Shown here: positions 6,406 to 11,721 of the stretch, piece after piece | Layout: each line of letters opens with the position of its first letter | How positions within the stretch are numbered: position 1 is the stretch's first letter | The notes under the pieces: model-generated | What the model saw: only the letters and a program-made list of their open reading frames with translations | What the model was told of the DNA's origin: nothing | The model's database searches: none | Origin: a bacterium | GTDB lineage: Bacteria > Actinomycetota > Acidimicrobiia > Acidimicrobiales > CATQHL01 | Assembly (NCBI GenBank): GCA_028819945.1 | Contig: JAPPKQ010000047.1 | Span: forward strand, 1 to 11,721 | Reading direction: 5' to 3' | DNA length: 11,721 nucleotides | Position numbers and translations under genes: made by a program

Positions 6406-7161
6406 ATGCAGATCCCACTCGTCACCGTCCCTCCCGCCCCGGCACCGGCGACCGACGCACCAGCGCCGTCGGATGCGACCGGTCGGCCCCAGGCCCGGCG
6501 TTCCGCACCCAACGGCCGGACCGGTGGCGTCGAACTCTGGGTGGAACCCTGGAACGACCTGTGCCCCGACGCCGACCGGGGTCACCACCCTCGGTCGCCC
6601 TACGTGGAGCTCTTCTGGCTGGGCGTGCTCGGTCCGTCGTCCACCTGGCTCATCCGGCGCCTGGCGCTACGGCTGGAGGAGGCTCCGAGCGGTGTGCTGG
6701 TGAATACCGCGGAGATCGCCGGCGAGATCGGACTGGGTGGCCGTCAAGCGCTCCAGACCGCCTTCGAGAGAGCCTTCGAGCGCTGCTGCCGCTTCGGTCT
6801 GATGCAGCGCGGGCGCCACAACACGCTGTTCGTCCGTGTCCGCCTCCCCGACCTCACCGGCCGCATGGCCGAGCGGCTGCCGCCGCAACTGCGTGTGGCG
6901 CACGATGCCTGGCGACGTCAACAGGCTCCCGATCCGACCGAGATCGAGACGCTGGGGCGCGCCCGGCACCTGGCGATGGCGCTGCTGGCGTGCGGCGACG
7001 AGCCCGACTCGGTGGAACGGCAACTGCACACCTGGCAGTTCCATCCCGCCGTGGCCTTCGAGGCCGCCCGCTGGGCGACCGAGAAGCACACCCGGGCCAA
7101 GGCAGCGGTGAGCGCGGTCGATGCCGACACCGCTGAGCCCGCTGCCCGCGTGGCAGACTGA
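6406..7161 (+). CDS. Uncharacterised winged-helix-like protein
   Basis: 251 aa; AGGAG (6394-6398) lies seven nt before the ATG. I do not recognise a named family. Residues 1-40 are a Pro/Ala-rich, probably disordered tail. Residues about 66-150 look like a compact helical domain: SPYVELFWLGVLGPSSTWLIRRL, a likely helix-turn-helix (TAEIAGEIGLGG, 101-112), a basic helix (FERAFERCCRFGLMQRG) and a beta-wing-like LFVRVRLPDL, so a winged-helix DNA-binding fold is my best guess. Residues about 155-230 are a second helical region (ERLPPQLRVAHDAW; ERQLHTWQFHPAVAFEAARW). The last 20 residues are Ala-rich. No signal peptide or membrane segment. It heads a two-gene unit, its stop lying six nt before the small membrane protein. 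A transcription factor or replication-type DNA-binding role is inference only; homologues in other actinobacteria are likely but unverified. Confidence 0.85.
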   Translation: MQIPLVTVPPAPAPATDAPAPSDATGRPQARRSAPNGRTGGVELWVEPWNDLCPDADRGHHPRSPYVELFWLGVLGPSSTWLIRRLALRLEEAPSGVLVNTAEIAGEIGLGGRQALQTAFERAFERCCRFGLMQRGRHNTLFVRVRLPDLTGRMAERLPPQLRVAHDAWRRQQAPDPTEIETLGRARHLAMALLACGDEPDSVERQLHTWQFHPAVAFEAARWATEKHTRAKAAVSAVDADTAEPAARVAD

Positions 7162-7167
7162 GGAGTG

Positions 7168-7398
7168 ATGGACGCCATCGTCGCCGCTCTCATCGGTCTC
7201 GTCGGGATGCTCATCGCCGGCGGCTTCGTCTGGCTCCGATCCGAGATCGTCCCCCGCCTCGACCGGATCGAGGGGCGACTCGATCGCATGAACGAGCGCA
7301 TGGACGAGCGCTTCGACGACGTCAGCAACCTGATGCGATCGCAGGGAGAGCGGATTGCCCGCGTCGAAGGTCGCGAGGAGGCCGTGACAGGCGGCTGA
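7168..7398 (+). CDS. Small membrane-anchored coiled-coil protein, unknown function
   Basis: 76 aa. A hydrophobic helix at residues about 4-23 (IVAALIGLVGMLIAGGFVWL) is followed by a charged, heptad-like region, about 25-70, rich in Arg, Glu, Asp and Met (RLDRIEGRLDRMNERMDERF), predicted to be a coiled coil. It starts six nt after the stop of the preceding gene, so it is probably translationally coupled. GAGGAG (7160-7165) overlaps that stop and leaves only two nt before the ATG; a GTG at 7165 is an alternative start one codon upstream. Such short TM-plus-coiled-coil proteins are common and not diagnostic. It may oligomerise or tether a partner to the membrane; the upstream winged-helix-like protein is an obvious candidate partner, but this is inference. 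Confidence 0.75.
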   Translation: MDAIVAALIGLVGMLIAGGFVWLRSEIVPRLDRIEGRLDRMNERMDERFDDVSNLMRSQGERIARVEGREEAVTGG

Positions 7399-7415
7399 GC
7401 CCGGTTGTCGGGCTC
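7397..7415. terminator. Bidirectional terminator-like hairpin
   Basis: Perfect 7-bp stem GAGCCCG / CGGGCTC with 5-nt loop GTTGT. It overlaps the TGA of the small plus-strand gene and ends two nt before the pepA stop, so it serves both convergent transcripts. No U-tract follows on either strand, as often in high-GC actinobacteria. Confidence 0.55.
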
Positions 7416-7417
7416 GT

Positions 7418-8905
7418 TCAGACTCCGGGCGAGCCGCCATCCGGCGGCGAGAAGTTCCTGATCAGGTCGACGAGCAGGCGCACGCCGAAGCCGGTGCCGC
7501 CCTTGGCGGCCTCGCCGTCGACGCTGTCGGTCCAGGCGGGGCCGGCGATGTCCAGATGCGCCCAGGGAATGCCCTCGGCCACGAACTCCTGCAGGAACAG
7601 GGCCGCGGTGAGGGTGCCGCCCCAGCGGTTGCCGATGTTCTTGAGGTCGGCGACCGGGGAGTCCAGCTGCTTGCGGTAGTCGGCCGGGAGCGGCAGGTGC
7701 CAGACCCGCTCTCCCGCCCGGTCCGCCGCCGCCTCCACGGCGTCGATCCAACCGTCGTGGTTGCCCATGAGGCCCGCCACCTTGGTGCCGAGCGCCACCA
7801 CGCACGCGCCGGTCAGGGTGGCGAGGTCCACGATGGCGTCCGGGCGGGCCTCGCTGGCGAGCGAGAGCGCGTCGGCGAGGATCAGCCGCCCCTCGGCGTC
7901 GGTGTTCAGCACCTCCACGGTCTTGCCGTTGCGGATGGTGAGGATGTCGCCGGGCCGTGAGGCGTCGCCGCCCAGCATGTTGTCGGTGATGGGGATGTAG
8001 CCGGTCACCCGGATCGGCGGCGCCAGCACCTTGACGACCCGCATCGCCCCGAGCACCGCGGCGGCGCCGCTCATGTCGATCTTCATCGTCTCCATGCCCG
8101 TTGCGGGCTTGATGGAGAGCCCCCCGGAGTCGAATGTGATTCCCTTGCCCACCAGGGCCAGGAACCCTTCGGGGTCCGCGGGCGGCCGCCAGGTGATCTC
8201 GACGAACCGGGGAGGCTGCGTCGAGCCCCGGTTGACCCCCAGGAGCCCGCCCAGCCCGGCCTCGACTATCTCATCCCGCTCCGAGACCTGTATCTCCAAG
8301 GCGGCGCCGTCGGTCCCGTCCTCGCCCGAGGCCATGGCCTGGGCCGCTGCGGCGAGCTTCTCCGGGGTCAACGACCCGCCCGGCTCGTTGACGAGATCCC
8401 GCGCGAAGCAAACGGCCCCCGCCACGGCCGTGCCGAGCCTCAGCGCATCACGCACCTCCCGCCCGGCGCCGACGACCGACAGCTTCCGCAGGGAGTTGGG
8501 CTCGGGGTCACTCTTGTAGGCGTCGTAGCCGTAGGCGCCCAGAAGGATCCCCTCGGCGTGTGCCTGGGCCGCGGCGGCGAGGTCATCGCCGTCGGCAACG
8601 GTGTCGAGTAACGACGAGCCGAGCCAGCGATGCCGGCGAACCCCCCGTGCCAGCGCCGCCGATGAGCGGCGGATGACTGCCGGCGTGACGTCTGCGGCCG
8701 GCCCCATCCCGACAGCGGCCACGGGACGACCGTCGGGTCCCGCCACCAACTGAACCTGGCCCGCCTTTCCCTCGAAGCCGAGCCCGCGCAGCAGGCCCCA
8801 GTCCAAGTCGTGCGGTTCCGAGTCAACCTGATCGGAACAAACGCCAAGAGCGGTCACATCGGCACCGGCGGGAACAGTCGAAGTAAGGGTCACGGAAACA
8901 CTCAC
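7418..8905 (-). CDS. pepA: Leucyl aminopeptidase (M17 family, PepA)
   Basis: 495 aa, typical M17 length. GTG start at 8905 with AGGAGG (8912-8917) six nt upstream. The C-terminal catalytic domain has all metal-binding and active residues: Lys254 and Asp259 in GKGITFDSGG, Lys266, Asp277 in KIDMSG, and Asp336, Glu338, Arg340 in NTDAEGRL. Each lies 16 residues before its E. coli PepA counterpart (Lys270, Asp275, Lys282, Asp293, Asp352, Glu354, Arg356), so the domain is intact. The N-terminal domain (1-160) is poorly conserved, as usual in the family. The enzyme is a hexameric, dinuclear-metal cytosolic exopeptidase removing N-terminal Leu and other residues, completing peptide breakdown; the Cys-Gly dipeptidase activity known for some members would tie it to thiol turnover, though this is not evident from sequence. 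It is probably monocistronic: the 112-bp gap to the upstream gene contains a strong hairpin. Confidence 0.95.
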   Translation of the reverse strand: MSVSVTLTSTVPAGADVTALGVCSDQVDSEPHDLDWGLLRGLGFEGKAGQVQLVAGPDGRPVAAVGMGPAADVTPAVIRRSSAALARGVRRHRWLGSSLLDTVADGDDLAAAAQAHAEGILLGAYGYDAYKSDPEPNSLRKLSVVGAGREVRDALRLGTAVAGAVCFARDLVNEPGGSLTPEKLAAAAQAMASGEDGTDGAALEIQVSERDEIVEAGLGGLLGVNRGSTQPPRFVEITWRPPADPEGFLALVGKGITFDSGGLSIKPATGMETMKIDMSGAAAVLGAMRVVKVLAPPIRVTGYIPITDNMLGGDASRPGDILTIRNGKTVEVLNTDAEGRLILADALSLASEARPDAIVDLATLTGACVVALGTKVAGLMGNHDGWIDAVEAAADRAGERVWHLPLPADYRKQLDSPVADLKNIGNRWGGTLTAALFLQEFVAEGIPWAHLDIAGPAWTDSVDGEAAKGGTGFGVRLLVDLIRNFSPPDGGSPGV

Positions 8906-8978
8906 AGTGCTCCTCCTCTGTCAGCGGAATGCGGGACGAAGCCGCCGACTCACGCTAGCGGCGCGCACGCCCAACCGA

Positions 8979-9008
8979 GGTCGGGGCCGCCGGCCGGCGG
9001 CGCCGACC
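8979..9008 (-). terminator. Terminator-like GC-rich hairpin after ino1
   Basis: GGTCGG (8979-8984) pairs with CCGACC (9003-9008), and inside these lies a perfect 16-bp palindrome GCCGCCGG/CCGGCGGC (8986-9001), with one G-G mismatch between the two stem segments. It begins ten nt after the ino1 stop codon on the minus strand. There is no T-run after it, so it could be an intrinsic terminator of the high-GC type or an mRNA-stabilising structure. The rest of 8906-8978 holds the pepA Shine-Dalgarno and a weak TAGCGT hexamer on the minus strand that might be a -10. Confidence 0.5.
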
Positions 9009-9017
9009 GGACAGCGG

Positions 9018-10088
9018 TTAGCAGCCGGCGATGAAGGCTTCGACGGCGTTGCGGGCGTCCTCGTCGCGCATCTGGCGGGGCGGCGACTTCATGAAGTAGG
9101 CGGACGTCTCGTACAGCGGGCCGCCGATGCCCCGGTCGAGGCCCAGGCGGGCGCAGCGGATGGCGTCGATGACCACGCCGGCGGAGTTGGGGCTGTCCCA
9201 CACCTCCAGCTTCAACTCCACGTTCAGCGGCACGTCGCCGAAGGTCGTGCCCTCGATGCGGATGTGGCACCACTTGCGGTCCTCGAGCCAGGGCACGTGG
9301 TCGGAGGGACCGACGTGCACGTCGGAGCCCGCCAGCTCGGACTCCAGCTGGCTGGTGACGGCCTGGGTCTTGGAGATCTTCTTGGACTCCAGCCGGTCGC
9401 GCTCCAGCATGTTCAGGAAGTCGGTGTTGCCGCCGAAGTTGAGCTGGTAGGTGCGATCCACCTGCACCCCGCGGTCCTGGAAGAGGCGGACCAGGTTGCG
9501 GTGCACGATGGTGGCGCCCACCTGCGACTTGATGTCGTCTCCCACGATGGGCACGCCGCGCCGCCGGAATCGCTCGGCCCAGGACTCGTCGCCGGCGATG
9601 AAGACCGGCATGCAGTTGACCAGCGCGCAGCCGGCCTCGAGGGCCTGCTCCGCATAGAAGCGGGCCGCCTGCTCGGATCCCACCGGGAGGTACGAGACGA
9701 GCACGTGCGTGTCGGTGTCGCGCAGCACCTGGGCGACGTCGACCGGCGCCTGGGGCGACTCCACGACGACGTCGGCGAGGTAGCGCCCGATGCCGTCGAG
9801 GGTGGGACCGCGCTGCACGGTCACGCCGGAGGTCGGCACGTCGCAGAACGCCACGGTGTTGTTCTGGCCGTTGCCGATGGCCTTGGCGAGATCCTCGCCG
9901 ACCTTCGTGGCGTCGACGTCGAAGGCGGCAGTGAAGCGAACGTCGCCGATGGAGTAGCCGCCGAGCACCGGGTGCATCAGGCCGGGGATCTCGTCGTCCG
10001 CGCCGGCGTTGCGGTAGTACTCGACACCCTGCACGAGCGACGAGGCGCAGTTGCCGACACCGGCGATAGCCACGTTGATCTGTGCCAT
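9018..10088 (-). CDS. ino1: Inositol-3-phosphate synthase (actinobacterial type)
   Basis: 356 aa from the ATG at 10088, preceded by AAGGAGG (10095-10101) six nt away; the frame stays open upstream to 10367 but that would run into the divergent regulator. Converts glucose 6-phosphate to inositol 3-phosphate using NAD, the first step to phosphatidylinositol and its mannosides and to mycothiol in actinobacteria. Visible motifs: Rossmann [12 protein letters not shown] (10-21), [18 protein letters not shown] (79-96), [11 protein letters not shown] (131-141), [11 protein letters not shown] (183-193), [17 protein letters not shown] (217-233) followed by ESKKISK, and [16 protein letters not shown] (289-304). 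Length and motifs match the short bacterial form rather than the about 520-aa eukaryotic one. Cytoplasmic, usually a tetramer. Divergent from a LysR-type gene that may regulate it. Ends in TAA followed by a strong hairpin. Confidence 0.95.
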   Translation of the reverse strand: MAQINVAIAGVGNCASSLVQGVEYYRNAGADDEIPGLMHPVLGGYSIGDVRFTAAFDVDATKVGEDLAKAIGNGQNNTVAFCDVPTSGVTVQRGPTLDGIGRYLADVVVESPQAPVDVAQVLRDTDTHVLVSYLPVGSEQAARFYAEQALEAGCALVNCMPVFIAGDESWAERFRRRGVPIVGDDIKSQVGATIVHRNLVRLFQDRGVQVDRTYQLNFGGNTDFLNMLERDRLESKKISKTQAVTSQLESELAGSDVHVGPSDHVPWLEDRKWCHIRIEGTTFGDVPLNVELKLEVWDSPNSAGVVIDAIRCARLGLDRGIGGPLYETSAYFMKSPPRQMRDEDARNAVEAFIAGC

Positions 10089-10109
10089 GGTTTCCCTCCT
10101 TGCGGCGCC

Positions 10110-10128
10110 CGCCACCGTCGTGGTGGCG
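10110..10128 (-). promoter_or_regulatory. ino1 leader hairpin next to the ribosome binding site
   Basis: A 7-bp stem, CGCCACC / GGTGGCG, with a 5-nt loop, lies in the predicted ino1 5' leader, about eight nt upstream of the Shine-Dalgarno (10095-10101). It could influence translation or RNA stability. No known riboswitch fold is recognised. Confidence 0.35.
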
Positions 10129-10206
10129 CCGGTGGTTCGGTTCCGAATCGGCAGCGGGCCCGGCCCGGAGTGGATCGACGTGTCGATTCCGGTGTGTCCG
10201 GTCCCC

Positions 10207-10276
10207 GTTGCCGGCCACAATATATTCGATTCCCGGAACGGTGCAACTGATTCGATAGGCAATTCGTTATAGGATT
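10207..10276. promoter_or_regulatory. Divergent ino1/lysR control region, AT-rich with ATTCG repeats
   Basis: In the gap between ino1 and the regulator, an AT-rich core contains the palindrome AATATATT (10219-10226). Read on the minus strand it supplies a -10 TATATT (10219-10224) with TTGCAC (10241-10246) sixteen nt upstream, a plausible ino1 promoter with a leader of roughly 120 nt. Read on the plus strand it supplies TATATT at 10221-10226. ATTCGAT occurs at 10224 and 10250 and ATTCGTT at 10262; the last two belong to a near-tandem ATTCGATAGG / ATTCGTTATAGG. TTCCCGGAA (10230-10238) is a further dyad. These are candidate LysR-type binding sites. Position 10270-10275 (TAGGAT) lies six nt before an ATG at 10282 and could be a leaderless promoter. 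Confidence 0.5.
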
Positions 10277-10347
10277 CTCCCATGGACCCGTCCACGCGGC
10301 GGCGACATCCCGGCGGGAATCCCAAGGACCACTCCGGAGATGAACAG

Positions 10348-11238
10348 GTGCCCCTGAACGTCAGCACCCGCGCCCTCGCCTACCTCCGGAAGGTGGCGGA
10401 ACTGTCCTCCTTCACCGAGGCCGCCCGCACCTTCGGGATCAGCCAGCCGGCACTGTCACAGAGTCTCTCGCAGCTGGAGCAGCGCCTGGGGGTCGTGCTG
10501 TTCGAGCAGGACGGGCGGCGCCGGCGCCTCACCGAGGCCGGCCGGATGGTGGCGGATTTCGCCGCCGAGGTGCTCGGGCGCACCGGCGAGTTGGAGACGT
10601 GGATCCGGTCGCAGCAGGATGGCGACGCCGGCAGGCTGCGCATCGGACTCACCGACGCGGCCACCCTGTACCTGCTCCCCGACGCCCTGATGATCTTCCG
10701 CGAAACGCACCCGGGCGTGGAGCTGCAACTCGTCGTCGACTCCACCTCGGCTCTCTGCGACCTGCTGGCGCGGTACGACCTGGACCTGATCTTCGCCGTC
10801 GGCCCCCCGCCGGAGGGGCTGACCGGCGAGGTGCTGGGGACCGAGGAGCTGCGCGTCTACGCCCACTCGACCCCGGCGACGGCCGAGGTGGCCGCCGCCG
10901 GGGGCGCGCCGCCGCTGCCGCCGGAGGGATCGCGCACCCGGGCGCTCATCGAAGCCGGCCTGGCGGAGCGAGGCATCGAACCCGCCGTGACCCTCACCTC
11001 CCAGAATCCTGACGTGCTTCGCCAGGTGGCGGCGGTGGGCCTGGCGTGGACGGTGCTTCCCGAGGCGGTGGGCGCCGACGACCCCGAACTCGTCGACGTT
11101 CTCGGCGAGGCCGTGGCGCACCGGCCGCTGGCCATGATGCGCCGGGAATCGGCCCCCGATGACGCCCGTGTGGCCGCGCTCAGCCGCCTCGCCCGGGACA
11201 TGGTCCGACTCACGGGCGCAGCGACACTCGCGCGATGA
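10348..11238 (+). CDS. LysR-type transcriptional regulator
   Basis: 296 aa from the GTG at 10348, which has GGAG (10336-10339) eight nt upstream and puts the helix-turn-helix at the usual place. Residues 5-65 form the LysR winged [23 protein letters not shown] (10-29), then [20 protein letters not shown] (30-49) and [15 protein letters not shown]. After a linker helix, residues about 95-285 are the periplasmic-binding-like effector domain ([20 protein letters not shown], 95-114; LDLIFAVG). The segment between the two effector subdomains is short and Ala/Gly/Pro-rich. An in-frame ATG at 10282 would add 22 unrelated residues but has its own AGGA and a possible -10, so a longer or leaderless form cannot be excluded. 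LysR proteins usually act on the divergent gene, here ino1, with a small-molecule co-inducer; inositol or a sugar phosphate would fit but is inference. The 3' end overlaps the convergent membrane-protein gene by 29 bp. Confidence 0.93.
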   Translation: MPLNVSTRALAYLRKVAELSSFTEAARTFGISQPALSQSLSQLEQRLGVVLFEQDGRRRRLTEAGRMVADFAAEVLGRTGELETWIRSQQDGDAGRLRIGLTDAATLYLLPDALMIFRETHPGVELQLVVDSTSALCDLLARYDLDLIFAVGPPPEGLTGEVLGTEELRVYAHSTPATAEVAAAGGAPPLPPEGSRTRALIEAGLAERGIEPAVTLTSQNPDVLRQVAAVGLAWTVLPEAVGADDPELVDVLGEAVAHRPLAMMRRESAPDDARVAALSRLARDMVRLTGAATLAR

Positions 11239-11721
11239 GGTCCATCCCGAAGGCGGTCATGATGGCCAGGTACAGCAGGCCGGTGCCGGCCATCACCGCG
11301 GCGTAGCGCCGGACCCGCAGCGCCGCCTCGGTGGCGCCCAGCAGCACCGCGCTCCCCGCCGCGCACATCACCCAGTACCAGCCCAGCAACCCGCCGAAAC
11401 CGTCGTCCACGGTTCCCGTGAGGATCGAGGCCACGCCGGTGGGCCACAGCAGCACCACCGTCTCGGCCAGCCAGATGACCATGCTCCAGCGCACGAGCTG
11501 GACGAGGGGGGCGCGGCGCAGGCCCGGCTGCACGAGGTACCAGTGCCCGAGCAGCATGGCGTCGGAGACCGCCCCGAAGAAGAGCGCTCCGACGACCACC
11601 CGGGCCACCGACAGCGCCAACGGCCCGCCCGCCACCACACCCCCGGCGATCACGCCCGCGAACGCCGCCAGCGGGGCCGCGAGGTCCAGCGCAGGTGGGA
11701 ATCCCGGGCCCTCCGCTGCGG
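11210..11721 (-). CDS. Multi-pass membrane protein, unknown function (5' partial)
   Basis: The frame remains open to the window edge, so the GTG at 11653 is not necessarily the start and the N-terminus is missing. The visible 169 residues contain about five hydrophobic segments: LAAPLAAFAGVIAGGVVAGG, then ARVVVGALFFGAVSDAMLL, MVIWLAETVVLLW, WYWVMCAAGSAVLLGA and AAVMAGTGLLYLAIMTAFGM. A conserved-looking LLGHWYLVQPGL motif (His and Trp at the end of a helix, then a Pro-Gly turn) closes the second segment. I do not recognise the family; His/Trp at a membrane edge can bind haem or metal, but there is no direct evidence here. It is convergent with the LysR gene and overlaps its last 29 bp (11210-11238), so no separate terminator fits between them. 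Confidence 0.8.
   Translation of the reverse strand, partial: AAEGPGFPPALDLAAPLAAFAGVIAGGVVAGGPLALSVARVVVGALFFGAVSDAMLLGHWYLVQPGLRRAPLVQLVRWSMVIWLAETVVLLWPTGVASILTGTVDDGFGGLLGWYWVMCAAGSAVLLGATEAALRVRRYAAVMAGTGLLYLAIMTAFGMDLIARVSLRP

Noticed and set aside
8907..10250. Plus-strand open frame (447 codons) opposite ino1
   Set aside because: Antisense to a full-length inositol-phosphate synthase with all motifs; biased composition typical of a shadow frame.
10089..10367. N-terminal extension of ino1 to a start at 10367
   Set aside because: The family begins at the Rossmann segment encoded from 10088, where a strong AAGGAGG is present; the extension would cross the divergent promoter and regulator start.

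Overview
The window is very GC-rich and densely coded, with short intergenic gaps. It looks like chromosomal DNA of a Gram-positive, high-GC bacterium of the Actinomycetota. The actinobacterial-type inositol-phosphate synthase (about 356 aa), the MoeZ-like E1 enzyme, GTG starts and TANNNT-like promoter elements support this. An Acidimicrobiia-type lineage is plausible but cannot be proved from the sequence alone. I see no tRNA, rRNA, CRISPR array, insertion sequence, integrase or phage gene, and no compositional island of transferred genes.

Layout. (1) 2-2920 (+): a 5'-truncated surface protein with a SpoIID/LytB-like peptidoglycan domain, six fibronectin type III repeats and a C-terminal membrane anchor. 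(2) 2972-5013 (-): a sirtuin deacylase followed by a rhodanese/MoeZ-type sulfur-carrier-activating enzyme, probably one transcript; a hairpin abuts the second gene's ribosome binding site. (3) 5052-6236 (+): a beta-lactamase-fold serine hydrolase, divergent from the sirtuin with only 38 bp between starts. (4) 6237-6405: an AT-rich promoter island with a perfect 20-bp dyad, driving a two-gene unit (6406-7398) for an unrecognised winged-helix-like protein and a small membrane/coiled-coil protein. (5) 7418-8905 (-): leucyl aminopeptidase PepA. (6) 9018-10088 (-): inositol-3-phosphate synthase, divergent from a LysR-type regulator at 10348-11238 (+), with an AT-rich, repeat-bearing control region between them. 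(7) 11210-11721 (-): the 3' part of a multi-pass membrane protein that leaves the window.

Most genes are housekeeping: cell-wall remodelling, sulfur transfer to ThiS/MoaD/CysO-type carriers, NAD-dependent deacylation, peptide turnover, and inositol supply for phosphatidylinositol and mycothiol. Parts that are less routine are the domain order of the MoeZ-like enzyme, the exactly periodic FN3 array, the dyad in front of the unknown operon, and the LysR/ino1 divergent pair. I do not see evidence for a clearly new multi-gene system; the unknown operon at 6406-7398 with its operator-like dyad is the best candidate for something undescribed.
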